A DNA stretch of 64,000 nucleotides, taken from positions 382,750 through 446,749 of the forward strand of contig JAANYP010004711.1 of NCBI GenBank assembly GCA_020465985.1, written 5' to 3'. Made by a program: the position numbers and the translations under genes. This document shows, piece by piece, positions 1 to 12,610 of this stretch. Source of the stretch: Centrapalus pauciflorus (Eukaryota; Streptophyta; Magnoliopsida; Asterales; Asteraceae). The notes beneath the pieces are model-generated. The model had not been told where the DNA came from and ran no database searches. It saw nothing but the letters and a program-made list of their open reading frames with translations. Each line of letters begins with the position of its first letter. Position 1 is the first letter of the stretch.

Positions 1-153
1 TATATAACTTAATCACATAACCCGGTTAACCCCAAAAATCTTATCACGTGGCGGTTCCACGTATAACTCAATGATTCGCTCAGCTTAAATATAATATCAT
101 AATCAATCCAATAGAATAATTCCACGTACCTTTCCCAAAATTGGGATGTTACA
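1..153 (-). repeat. Possible Ty3/gypsy-type LTR end (partial)
   Basis: Read on the minus strand this stretch begins TGTAACATCCCAA at 153, the usual start of plant gypsy LTRs. It resembles the start of the gypsy F LTR at 61400 (TGTAACATCC). It runs off the left window edge and no internal gypsy sequence follows, so it could be a solo LTR or a fragment. The call rests on the terminus alone. Confidence 0.35.
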
Positions 154-375
154 AGTCATATTGAGAATTTTAGTAAAGTAGCATACATTCATACGAATTT
201 ATCCCAAATTTAAAATATTAAGAAAATACATTGTTTTCGGTGAAACCGGTAGCCAGTCACCAAATGTACCATATCAACAATAAAATCCAAGTACAAGGTA
301 CCATTCCGGGAAAAAAACTATATTAGTCATATCATAATTTCAGTAAAGTATCATACATTTGTATGACTTTATCCC
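154..375. repeat. Two degenerate direct copies of a ~51-bp unit
   Basis: Positions 154-204 and 325-375 both read AGTCATAT, then AGTAAAGTA, then CATACATT, then TTTATCCC, about 171 bp apart and with several mismatches. They may be the remains of subterminal repeats of an old element or of a partial tandem duplication. No coding sequence is visible here. Confidence 0.4.
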
Positions 376-972
376 TTAAAAAAATACAAGAACAATATAA
401 TTATTTGTTATAAGGATTATTTTTTTAGTTTTATAATAGAATAAGAGTGGTGGTTACTTTATTTATTAGTCATTTGAATTTTTATTTTTAAACTTACATA
501 TTTTTATTTGATATAATTTTAAACATAATATGATTTTTTTAGCTTGTATTGTAGTTTTTCTTTTCGAATATAATCTGTATTTATTTAAAAATGTTATTTT
601 TTAATTACAAACCAGTATATGAACCCACATATTATGTAGATAATAACCAATTAGCTACAAAAAATGTGTGTAAACTTAAAATTAAAACATATAAGTATTA
701 ATTTATCGTAAAAAAGTTATAAGAAGAGTATTATTATTTGTTATATCCATTAATCATCTATCTTTTTAAATATATATGAGTAGTAGTTAACTAGTTACTT
801 ATTTTACCATTCTTTTTAATTTTTAATTTTCTAAATCTGTTAGGTACAATTTATAATAGAGTTGAAAACAATATTTTGTAATAGTTCAGGGGCTTTATTG
901 TAATTACGTAATGGTTGTATTGTGTATATAAATAGGTGTTAGGTTTACTGTTAGGATATACGGTTGAATTAG
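376..972. other. AT-rich non-coding stretch
   Basis: Very AT-rich DNA with short homopolymer runs and no supportable ORF, RNA gene or repeat terminus. It is the left flank of copia A, whose LTR starts at 973. The bases ATTAG at 968-972 would be one copy of the target duplication of A, but the other end of A is lost, so this cannot be checked. Confidence 0.5.
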
Positions 973-2080
973 TGTTAGACATAAAAAGGTCTCAGTCAAA
1001 CCTGCTCTACATCTTAGGGGGAGATTATTATTCAAACCTGTTTGATGCACTTGAAGGTATAAATTAAGGCATGTGAATGCCTTATTGAAACCTGATAAGT
1101 GATTTGCAATATTAGTCAAAGCTGCTTACCCTGTCGCATTTGTTGCAACTAAGGCAGACTGTCCAAGCTGTTCTACTCTGATGAACAAGCTAGACATAAA
1201 CTGTCTACGCTGCTCTAACCTGCTGAGCAGTTTGGACAAATTCTAAGTGTTCTGTTCTTTGTGAACAGAACCTGTTGTTTGTGAACATGCTAAACATTTT
1301 ATGGAATATGTTTCCATGTCCTCATATATTGTCTTGGACCAAGAGATCAGTTTATAAAGTTGAAGACAATGTGGAAAAACATAAGCTGCTAGGACTGCCT
1401 TTGCTGTTCTCTTACATGAAGACATAGTGGATATATGACAAACCATTTCTTATATCAAAATGGCCATAACAAAAGATGAAAGTTTTAAAGTTAACATTCC
1501 TCTTTTGGTTAAAGCCTTTTGCAACAGAGACAAAAAGGAAAAGACAAAGATTATGCAATGTAAAGACAATACTGCTTTGTCAGAGTGTGCAGAAAAGTAT
1601 TCTTGTCATTTTGTAAAGACATTCCACTATCTCTATGTCCAATGAGGAAGCTTTATTAAGATTCTCAGTGAGAGTATAAAAGGGAAGCTTCTAAGAAATG
1701 TGAAATAACTAAGAGTGTGATATTCAGAACGTGCAAAGAAGTGTGTTTTCATGCATGCAAAGTCTGCTTAAATAAAACTGTAAAGTGTGTCCAAGCTGTT
1801 CTTGTTCAAGCTGTCCGTCTGTCTGTCTTGTAAATAGTGAGTTCATTTTTGTGAGTGTATTCAATGTATCTAGTCTGAGTGAGTCTTAGATTAGTAGTCA
1901 CCATTGTATCTGTCATCTCAGCTTGAACCATTTTGCAGTTCAGGCTTGTTTGTAATTAACACTTGTTGATAATACATACAAACATTTAGAAAGTGTGTTA
2001 AATTTTTAACTAGCTGTATTCACCCCCCCCCCCTCTACAGCTTAGATCAACATACTAGGGACTCCTTTTGGGACCTATAA
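973..2080 (+). repeat. 5-prime LTR of copia A
   Basis: It starts TGTTAGACATAAAAAGG and matches the reverse complement of 14424-15422 along nearly its whole length, where the homologous LTR starts TGTTTGGCACAAAAAGG directly after a polypurine tract. It ends near GGACCTATAA just before the primer site, after a C-rich run at about 2026-2037. The exact 3-prime end is uncertain by a few bases because the terminal CA has decayed. A 61-codon ORF at 1460-1645 is partly conserved in the other LTR copy. Confidence 0.8.
1675..1681 (+). promoter_or_regulatory. TATA box of the copia A LTR
   Basis: TATAAAA lies in the conserved context GAGAGTATAAAAGG. The same motif occurs at the matching position of the A-prime LTR (14718-14724, minus strand). 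Transcription should start about 30 bp downstream, which sets the U3/R border. This is inferred from position and conservation. Confidence 0.6.
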
Positions 2081-2081
2081 C

Positions 2082-2093
2082 TGGTATCAGAGC
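2082..2093 (+). other. Primer-binding site (initiator tRNA-Met)
   Basis: TGGTATCAGAGC is complementary to the 3-prime end of plant initiator methionine tRNA, the usual minus-strand primer of copia elements. It lies one or two bases after the LTR end. Confidence 0.9.
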
Positions 2094-3218
2094 AGATAGA
2101 GTGTGTGTTAACTCAAGATCTCTCATTCTCCCTATTTCCCACCATGGACAACAGTGCTGCCAGCTCTTCCTCTTACTATGACAATGTATCTATGGCAAAA
2201 CCTCCCAAGTTTAATCATCAGAACTTCTTTGGATGGAAGTGCAGAATGATGCTCTATTTAGAGAATCTGGACGTACAACTACCAGAGATAGTAATGTAAG
2301 GTCCCTATGTGCCAACCTCTGTTACTACTATTACTCCTGCTGCTGAAGGAGCTGTTCCTGAAATTAGGACCATTGAAAAGGCTAAAGCTCAATGGTCTGA
2401 TGAAGATAAAAGGCTGGTGGTTCTTGATGCAAAAGCTAGGAACAACCTGGTTATTTCTCTTTCTGATGATGTGTTCAAACTGGTTTAGAAAATGAAGACT
2501 ACAAAGGAGATGTGGGATACTTTGTGTACCGTCTATGATGGTCCCACTATCACACTTGATAACAGGATCAACAATCTTGTTAGACAGTATGAACTATTCT
2601 TTGCAAAGCCAAAGGAGTCTCTCACTGAAACTAATACCAGGTTCACTGCTCTTATCAATGATCTCAAAGCTGTTGAGATCACCAAAGACAGTTTAACTCT
2701 GGTAAACAAGTTTTCGGACATTCTTCTTGAGGAATGGAACTATTTCTCTACTATCCTCAGAAACTCAGGCACCATCAAAGGTACGGATCTTGTGAATCTG
2801 TATGGATCCTTACTAAATGATGAACTATCAAGGGAACAGAAAAGAAATGCCTTAGAAAAGCCCAAAAGAGGTGTTGCCTTATTGGCCAGCGTGAGACAAC
2901 CTGCTGGTCAGGTGTGTGATGTGTTCACACAAGCTGATGATGAAATGGAAGAATTGTCTGAGGAAGAAGATTGTGAAGATCTTACTGAATTTGATGATGA
3001 GCAAATTATTGCTGTGCTTGCCAGAAAATTCAATAAGAAGAGGTTTGGTGGAAAGATGCTGCAAAAGAAGTTAGGTGTCATAAAAAAGAAAGCATTTGAC
3101 AAAACTAAGGCTGAGTGTTTTAAATGTGGCAAAACAGGCAATATAGATGCTGACTGTGTGTCTAAAGTTGTTGGCTCCTCATCTAAACCATACAAGACAA
3201 ATAAAGATGATGGCTACA

Positions 3219-3926
<708 letters not shown>

Positions 3927-5600
3927 TGGCTACAGGGTTAAGTACCTAATGGCCATGGCTAAGCTGAGAAAGTTGGAAGACTCAGTGGCTTCCAACAAGC
4001 AGAAAAGACTCATGGCTAAGACATGTGACTGGGAGGAGTCTGACTCATCATCTGATGAAGAGCACAACAATTGTCAGATGGCCAACACTGATGTTCCTTC
4101 AACAAGCAACTTCAAACAAGACTTGGCTGAAGCTAAAGCTCTCAGCAGCTTGGAGAACTGGAACCCAACCATGATGTATAAGATACAAAATTTTATGGAT
4201 TACAGTTCTGATGAAAAATTTAAATTGTTTGAATATTTACTTTTTGTTTTAAAAGTTGCTATTGTGAAGCATGATGCTTTGCTGTCTGAGATCTCTAAGT
4301 TAAAAATTGATCTTGAAACAAAAACATATAAACTGGACAACTTCCATAAGTTGGAAACTGAACTCGATGAAGTAAAACACATCAATACCATTTTATTAGA
4401 AGAAAAGAGAGAGACAGACATAAAGCATGCCAAGATTCAAAGATTGTTGACTATTGGTGCCAATCTACACAAAAAGTCAATCATTGTATCAGTCAACAGA
4501 TCCCTGCTCAAATCCAAGCCTATCTTGGAGGGGATCTTGATACAGCAGATTCAATTGTTGAGATAAATAATCTGGAAAAAGACTTATCCACTCTTGGTGA
4601 GCTTCCAACTACTTTCATTCAAAGAGTAAATGGAAAACTGGTCTCAACAAACAGGTTTGTCAGGCCTCAAAACACTGACAGTTTGTGTGAAAAAGTTTTA
4701 AAGACTAATGATGGAATGTGTTCTCCATCAAATCAGCCTGCTATGTGCATAGTTGGTTCACACAAACAAAAGAAGGGAAAACAAGTTCAAACTGCAGCTT
4801 TGGAGACTAAACTTGTCAACAAGACGGGTTCTGGATCTAAAGCTGATGGGAAGAAACCTGTTAACCCTTTTGATGCTCAGCATTTTGAAAAAAAATTTTA
4901 AAGGTAAGCAGCCTGCTTTCAATATGGGTAAGTCTCATGTTGAAAAAAAATCTGCTGTGATTTAAAATAAGTTTTTAAATCATAGTGGAAAACTGGTCCT
5001 AAATGATGGTAAGTCTTCCAAAACCAAATGCAGTGATTATGTTGATAGGCAACACTCATCACATCTCAGTAAGGGTAAAGGCAAAGCCACTGCTCAACCT
5101 GAGAAAGTTGGGAATAAGTTTCCCAAACCTGTGGAAGGAGAAAGGCCAATTAAACTTCCTATATTTGATCTCTGCCCTCCTAAAAAGAGGAAAGAGGACA
5201 CAGGTAAAGCTGTTACTATTGAGCCTTCCACTCAAACTGTTGGTCTTTCTAAAAACACTAATAGGTTTGCTAAACCTGCTGACAAGGCCAACAAGGATAT
5301 CCCAAAATGCGTTTCTGGGAGTACTTCTTCCAAAAAGTCTAAAAAGAGAAAATGCTATAAATGTGGGAAGAAGACTCATATGGCTAAAGACTGTCCTGAA
5401 ACTAAGGACATAAGGCCTGCTGACACTACTAGTTCCAATTTTGCAAAACCCAACAGTGTTGGAAGTAACATGGTCATTGAGGAGAGTATCCAAGATGATA
5501 CAATCCAAAATGGAAATATTAGTGTAGATCTAAGTGGTCCATCAACAAATGTTGATGAAGAAGGAGAACTCATTCCTATGATGAGTTCCCCTAAAAATAA

Positions 5601-5627
5601 CTAATATTTTCCCATGACACTCTGCAG
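5601..5627 (+). promoter_or_regulatory. Splice-acceptor-like site between gag and pol of copia A
   Basis: The sequence is CTAAT (5601-5605), a pyrimidine-biased stretch, then TGCAG ending at 5627. The gag stop codon TAA (5602-5604) lies within the branch-like CTAAT. From 5628 the protease frame is open (V-K-Q-L-S-Q-V-W-Y-L-D-S-G). Comparable sites precede pol in B1 and C. The function is inferred. Confidence 0.45.
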
Positions 5628-8224
5628 GTTAAACAACTATCCCAGGTTTGGTACTTGGACAGCGGCTGCTCAGGCCACATGACAGGTTGCAAGGAATTGC
5701 TGAGTGATCTCAGGCCTGAAAAAGGGCCAAAAGTCACATTTGGTGATAACGTTCAGGGATACACAGAAGGATATGGAACGCTTCAAGCTGATGCTGCAAT
5801 ATTCAAAAGAGTAGCCTATGTGTCTGGGCTAAAACATAATCTTTTAAGCATTAGTCAACTATGTGATGTTGGCTACAAGGTTAACTTTGATAAGCACATG
5901 GGGTACATACTGGATCTCCAAGGCAAAGTTGTGTTGTACGCACAAAGGAAGAAAGGTGTATGTGTTGTGGACATAAATCTGCTGATCCCACAATTGAAAC
6001 CTTCTTTATCTCTAGAAGCAATGCAGACCTGAACTAGTTATGGCACAAAAGGCTGTCACACCTGAACTTCAAGAATATCAACAAACTCTGTAAGAAAGAG
6101 TTGGTAACAGGTTTGCCTTCTATAACCTTTGTTAAGGATAAACTCTACACAGCTTGTGAGAAAGGCAAGCAGAGAAAAACCTCTTTTAAATCCAAGCATA
6201 ATTTTTCTATTAATACTACTCTCTTCTTAATCCACATGGACTTGTTTGGACCTGTTAGTGTCCCAAGTCTAGGAGGTAGAAGTACACTCTAGTAATGGTT
6301 AATGAGTTCTCCAGGTTTACATGAGTGATCTTTCTAAAGACCAAAGGAGCGGCTGCCAGAGAAATTATTTGATTTATCAAAACGATGGAGGTTCTGAACT
6401 CTGCTCTAGTCAAGCAGCTTAGAAGTGATCATGGTACTGAATTCAGAAACAGTACTCTTGAGGACTTCTGTGAAGAAAGAGGGATCTCACAAAACTTTTC
6501 AGCTGTAACAACTCCACAACAAAATGGACTTGCTGAAAGGAGGAATAGAACCCTCATTGAAGCTGCTAGAACCATGTTGTGTGTATCTGGTTTGCCTTCA
6601 TCATTTTGGGCTGAAGCTATCAACACTGCCTGCTTCACTCAAAACAGATCCTTAGTGGTGAAAAGGTTCAACAAGACTCCTTATGAATTAATCAAAGGGA
6701 GAAGGCAAAATATTAGCTATTTTCATGTGTTTGGATGTCCCTGCTTCATTCTGAATCAGAGGGACCAGCTGGAAAATTTTGAACTTAAAGTTCATGAAGG
6801 TGTGTTTGTTGGATATTATTGTTATCTGTAAAGCCTATAGAGTATACAACTATAAAAGAAAGGTGATAGATGAATCTATCAATGTCACCTTTCAAGAGTC
6901 TAGGAATGCCTCCACCAAAGATGTTCCTGAATCAGTTTCAGGAGAATTCAGCTTTGATGATCTTATGCATTCACATGTTGAGGAAAAAAAATCAAAAGCT
7001 TCCACTTCACCCAGAGTGGAACCTGTTAACCACAATGGACATGATATTGATTATGTTGATACACCCTGTGTGAATAAGTGTACTGACATAGTCAATACAA
7101 CATGTCCAGAACCAATCAATGCTGATTTCCCAGAATCCTATACTGATGTGTTCAACAATAGAGATTCACATTCATCAGGGGAACATGACCAAGATATAAG
7201 TGTCTCTGAAAATCATGAAAGTTGTTCATCAAAACCTGATGAAGATGAAAATGATATAGGAGAATCTTCATTGGAACATGATCCTAAGTGGATTAGGTGT
7301 CACCCCAATGATCAAATAATTGGTGATATCAACAAAGGGGTACAAACAAGATGGGACAGCTTAGGAAACTTTTGTATGTTTTCTAGCTTTGTGTCCCTAA
7401 TGGATCCAAAGAAAGTGGATGATGCACTAAAAGATGCCAATTGGATCACTGCCATGCAAGAAGAACTCAATCTGTGTGAGAGAAACTAAAGTATGGAAGC
7501 TGATCCATGTTCCTAAAGGTAAAACTATAATTGACACCAAGTGGGTTTTCAGAAACAAGATGGATGAGCAAGGTCATGTCATTAGAAATAAGGCAAGACT
7601 GGTTGCTCAAGGCTATAGGCAAGAAGAAGGCATTGACTATGATGAAACATTTGCTCTTGTGGCAAGGTTAGAAGCAATTCGTTTGTTGCTAGCCTATGCT
7701 CCCCAAAAGAGCATGAAGGTATTTCAAATGGATGTCAAGAGTGCATTTTTGAATGGTAAGCTGCAGGAAGAAGTATATGTGAAGCAGCCTCCAGGTTTTG
7801 AAAGTGAACAACATCCAGGTTTTGTCTATAAGTTGGAAAAAGCTCTCTATGGTTTGAAACAAGCCCCTAGAGCCTGGTATGACTCTTACGGATTTCCTTA
7901 TGAACAATGGCTATTCCATAGGTAAAGTGGATACCACATTGTTCATAAAGAATGTTAAGTCTGATATTATGCTTGTTCAAATTTAAGTGGATGACATAAT
8001 ATTTGGTTCTACTAATGAACAGTTATGCAAGAATATTTCACTGCTCATGAAATCCAAATATGAAATGATCATGATGGGTGAACTTACTTTCTTTGTAGGA
8101 TTAGAGGTTAAACAAACCTCAAATGAAATTTTTATTAATCAAAGAAAATATACTTTAGATCTTCTGAAAAAGTTTAAGTTTGATCAAAGTTCTCCCATCA
8201 AAACCCCAATGGCAACCAATGTAA
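5628..8224 (+). pseudogene. pol: pol of copia A (protease, integrase, RT), truncated
   Basis: The parts appear in copia order. The aspartic protease has WYLDSGCSGHMTG near 5650. The GAG-pre-integrase motif LWHKRLSHLN is near 6040, in another frame. The integrase has its first Asp in HMDLFGP (about 6235), second Asp in RSDHGTEF (about 6425) and Glu in NGLAERRNR (about 6525), so the DDE triad is present but split by frameshifts and a stop near 6372. An acidic linker follows (6835-7400), then RT from about 7380 with LVAQGYRQEEGIDYDETF and LYGLKQAPRAWY. The Tyr of the YVDD active site is replaced by a stop (TAA 7984-7986, then GTGGATGAC). Sequence ends after K-T-P-M-A-T-N at about 8222; RNase H is missing. 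Confidence 0.85.
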
Positions 8225-9591
8225 GACAAACTAAGACACTCTGTTGTATGTAAATACAGAACTGTGTCCGCCGTTTGCCTTTTAAAGATAATTTGAAAAT
8301 ACCAAAAAGTCATAATCATTGTGTGTCTGCCTTGATCATAGAAGTATATCTAAGTATGGGACACGTAAGGTAGTTTCTTGATTAATAAAAAGGACAAAGG
8401 AAATTCCAAAGTGTTGAATGTTTAAAAGGAAAAACATACCAACAATCATCTTGAAGTGTATGTCACGACAAACAATCAAAGGAATAAACAATTCCTAAGT
8501 GTGAAAGTGAAATACTAAAAGTGCGTTTGACACCGCTATCTGATTGAACCTTCTTGGACTATCTCGCAAAAATAGACAGTTAGTATATTTTTCTTCTAAA
8601 TTTACTTGAATTTTTATTTTATTTTATTTTATCTTACTTTATTATATTTTATTTTATTTTAGCTTAGTTTATTTTAATTTTAATTAATTAGGAACAAGGT
8701 CAAAGTTAGTAGGATGCATTTTTAGTTGAAGAAACAAAATTGCGTGATAATATATTGCTTAGTGTGAATGTCTTGCAAAGTTGGAAAAATTCCGTCAAGT
8801 GAAGAGGTTGAAAAAGTTGGATTTTATTCAAGAATTTTCAAAATTTTCAATTAAGTTCGAACATCAGTTAAGTTCAAAGTCACCTTCGAACTTACTGTAA
8901 GTTCGAACTTAATGTAAGTTGGAAGGGTTTTTGATATAAGTAGGTCAACAGTGCTTCATTCAATGCACCTACCTTCGAACTTATACTCTCAAACTTACCT
9001 GCGATCTCGAACTTACCAACGAACTTATCGATTTTCGATTTTGTGGACTGTATCTCGAAGTTTTTCACTATTCTTAGGTGTTTTAAACCAACAATCACTC
9101 AGTAAGTGTATGATTAGGATCTTTTTAGTGGATAAAATAGGCCATTTTTTAGTTGTTGTATCATTTAGAACTAGGTGGTTTAAATCACATGTTTTAGGGT
9201 CAAAAACTTAAAATTATTGATTAATAGTCTTGATTAGAACCTAATAGGACTAGATTCTATAGTTAATTATGTCTAAAAGGGTTAAAATCGTGGTTTTGAA
9301 GTTTAAAATGACCGACTTCGAACTTGTTCAACAGGCTTCGAACTTGTTCTTCAGATTCGAACTTGTCAGGACTTCGAACTTGTAAAAATATCTATAAGTT
9401 CGAAATCAGACATGTTCGAAAAGGATTCTCGAACTTAAGTAAGTTCGAAGGTCAAAAGACTGTTCGAACTTAAGTAAGTTCGAATGACTTATATTCTCGA
9501 ATTTAAGTAAGTTCGAAGATGTTCAAATTCGAACTTAATCAAGTTCGAATTTAAACAAGTTCGAATGACTTAAATTTTTCAAAATTAATTT
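8225..9591 (+). other. Pol-to-aORF spacer of B2 with hairpin and palindromic TTCGAACTT words
   Basis: This is non-coding and homologous to 53545-55010 of B1. At 8245-8258 it holds one TGTAT-GTAA-ATACA hairpin, the third of the array seen in B1 and B3. From about 8850 to 9570 the word TTCGAACTT and its reverse complement recur some twenty times or more. At 9430-9520 they form near-perfect palindromes: TTCGAACTTA, two bases, then TAAGTTCGAA. The B2 LTR carries the same word, whereas B1 and B3 use different words. Confidence 0.6.
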
Positions 9592-9622
9592 CTAACAATT
9601 TATGTGTATGACTTGTGTGAAG
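9592..9622 (+). promoter_or_regulatory. Splice-acceptor-like site before the B2 aORF
   Basis: CTAAC (9592-9596), a T-rich stretch, then AG at 9621-9622, two bases before the ATG at 9625. Compare B3, which has CTAAC and a perfect TGCAG at the same place. In B2 the final CAG has become AAG. The function is inferred. Confidence 0.4.
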
Positions 9623-9624
9623 AT

Positions 9625-12573
9625 ATGGGAGATCGAGCTTTCTTTAGTAAGCACAATATGATTATGGCAGTTGACCTTCAACTGCTAGAAGCTCAACCGC
9701 ACACGCAAATGATTAAATTCCTGTCACAATCTAGGGTGGCATATGCTCTTACGCACAACTAGCAGATCATCCTGGCGTACGTTCGCCAATTCTGGCAATC
9801 GCTGCAAGTGGATTGTACTGCTATACCTACTCTTCTACGAGCGAGGGTTGGGGGACGTCCAATTGCATTCTTGGTTGATCATCTTCGAGCGATTCTGTAA
9901 CTAGGGACAATTGAGCAAGAGGCTGGTCCAATAGACTTCCCAGCTCCCATAAGGCAGGCGACTTCTTAAGAATGGGCTATGCTCAAGATATTACCAAGGC
10001 CTCTTATGTTAAGAGTGATCTTATTGGCCAGTGGCGTTATTTGGTGCATGTAATCATGGTCTGCTTTGCACCGAAGAAGGTAGGATTTGACACAATGGTG
10101 TCTAAGCTACAATCGGCATTGATTTCCTTGGTATACAACAAGCCTTACAGCTTTTCGGAGATGTTCTTTGGGGAGTTCATGCACCAAATCTCAGCCCCAA
10201 CTCGTGAAAGATTTTTGATGTATCCAAGATTCATCATGATGATCATCAGGCACTTTCTGCCAGACTTACCGGCTTTGCCAGAATAAATGCCTGTAGCTGT
10301 CATTGATAAAAGAATATTTATTGACTGCCAATCCTATAACGCACGAAGGGCAGAGCAAGTAAGACCGCAAGTGGCTCCGTTGTTTGGCGCAGTCATAGAT
10401 CCTGATTTTATTGCTTCGGAGGGAGATGATTGGATAATGGATGCTCCTCAGCAACAACCCCCCCCCCCCCCCTAGCAACAAGCACCGGCACAGCGAGCTC
10501 CAGTTGCTAGGGAAGCTACTAGTTCAAGATCAACGACAGAGGCAGTTGGGCCGTCCACATCGGGACTCAGACTGACCAAAGGGTACAAACTTTGCAAGAA
10601 ATCTTTGAGCAAGGCGCAGAGGCTCAGGTTAATATAGCAGAGCAGCTTGTACAGGAGATTTTGGAGCCGCCTACCGATTTAGATGATATATTTCGGCAAA
10701 TCGATGATTATCAGCCCCCAGTAGCCACGGCTGAAGACATAGAGAGTCATGAGGAGGCAGAAGGTCAAGTAGAGACCGCTTCCGACTCTGAATCAAATTC
10801 GAATTCTGAAGAAGTTTTGGCAGAAGCAGCCAATCCATCAACATCATTTGGAAGACATGGATCTAGGCTCGTAGTGAGCAGACGAAAATGACTTGTCCGG
10901 CTCTAAGAGACGAAGATGATAGTGATGAGGATTTTATCCTGGAAGAAGAAGCAGTGATTGCAACTCAACAGAGAGCGAAGCGTCAATGCATAAGTCAAGG
11001 AGCTCCATCTACTTCTACTGCCATTCCGTCAGCCGCAACCACCGCTCCATCCACATCAACCTCAACTCCATCAACTTCCGTTGCATATATTGAAAATTAA
11101 CGATTCTCAGAGTTAAAAGGCAAAGTATATTTCCAGAAAGTCCAAATCTTTCATCTCTCACAAGCTGTGAATGAGTTGCAGCAACACATCTCCAGGTTGG
11201 AACAACAGAATGCTCAGCTACAAACTCAAGTGGCTACACAACAAGAAACAATGAATGCCCAGCAATCACAAATTCTAACTCTTCAGACCCTAGTCGAGCA
11301 AATATTGAAAGATCTTCAAGCTCAGGGGGAGAGTAGGTGCAAGGGCGATGAGTTGAGGGGAGTTAGGAGAAATGGAGATGATGAAGGGGGTGACCCAAGT
11401 ACTCAAAAAGACAATGAGCTAGCAGATCTTCTACAGGAGACGGCTCAGCAAGCTGACCTTCAGGGGGAGCCTGGATCATCTGGATCAGAACAAGAGAAAG
11501 GCAAGGCTCCCGAAGCATCAAAGTTAGTCGAACAGGTAATGATAGGAGCCTTGGCCGGAATTGATGATGATGATGATATGGATGTTGACTTTGAAGACGA
11601 CCTGGAAGAACTTGAAGAAGGAGAGTTTGTCCCGGATAATGTTCCAAATTGGAACTCAGATGATGAAGTCTTAGTGGACGAAGAAGACGAAGCTGATGAG
11701 ATTGTCATTCAGGGACAACCAGTCACAGAATAATATGTAAATACAAACCAGAATCTGATAGATCTAGACATTCTGAAGTTGGCGATTAATGATGAATCGG
11801 ATGATGATGTAACTCAGGAGACAGATAAGGAGAACACCAAGGAAGAAAAGAGAAAACTCTATTTCAAGAAAGAGGAAAAGAAGACTGAGTTAGCTGTAAA
11901 AGAGAAAATAAGATTGCCAAGCCCAGGAAAACTATCTGGAGGCATTCTTAGTTGGTTCTTCGACAGGGAATTGCAGCTCTTTGTGCTTAAATGAAGAGAT
12001 AGGCTCCAGTATCTGAAGAGAAAACTTAAAGTCTTTAATACATTGCCTAAATGTGAAGTGAAGGAACTGACATGGAAAGATCTGATCAACCTAGGAGACG
12101 ACCAGTATGCTGATGTGATAGCTAGAATTATCAGAGAAGAAGGTCGGTCTGGAAGGTTCGATAGAATTAAGCCAAGGGAAGGAAAGAGAGTCATGGATGA
12201 ATCGAGAATATATCCATTGACCAGGAAGCCGTGGATGAAGATGTTTTAGAAACCAGTTCGATGCCTAAAGAGGGTTCCTTTAAAGCCAATGCCACACAAT
12301 GTTCTGAATAATATGAAGTGGTGATATGTTGATAATGAGACAGCCGAGGCAGTTATGGAAGATCAAGATGAAAGGGTAATTTTTAAAGTATATGATCCTT
12401 TGCATCTTGTCAATCTTTCCAAGAGTGACCTGAGGAAACTTCATGATCAACCAATTTTCTATCATGAACGCTGGAGATTTGAAGGAAGGAAGTTTTAGAA
12501 GATTGTCAAGGTTTGTGTAAAGCAAGGTTTGTTTGCAGGTAGTATTTTGAATAAGCCTAGTTCTATAGATTAG
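9625..12573 (+). pseudogene. Extra 3-prime ORF (aORF) of B2, decayed
   Basis: This is a decayed homologue of the intact B3 aORF. It starts MGDRAFFSKHN at 9625 and ends in TAG at 12571-12573. Many stops interrupt it (for example after YALTHN near 9760, near 9900, at about 10284 and at 10473), and there are frameshifts, including one near 9970. Surviving blocks are the N-terminal domain with GQWRYLVHV and RFLMYPRFIMMIIRHFL (10020-10260), a Ser/Thr/Pro-rich linker, a coiled coil (about 11160-11320), an acidic segment (11560-11700) and the C-terminal block with SWFFDRELQLF and GRSGRF (11920-12240). A poly-C run at 10459-10472 encodes a proline stretch. The function is unknown. Confidence 0.78.
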
Positions 12574-12599
12574 TGAATGTCTTTCTAGAAGCTTTCGTC

Positions 12600-12610
12600 A
12601 AGGGGGAGTC
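12600..12610 (+). other. Polypurine tract of B2
   Basis: AAGGGGGAGTC lies directly before the LTR start TGTTGG. It is identical to the tract of B3 (19659-19669, minus strand). It primes plus-strand DNA synthesis. Confidence 0.85.

Noticed and set aside
2026..2037. C-run read as a minus-strand polypurine tract
   Set aside because: A C-rich run just inside the 3-prime end of copia LTRs is common in this lineage, and the primer site 45 bp further shows that this is the 5-prime LTR in plus orientation.
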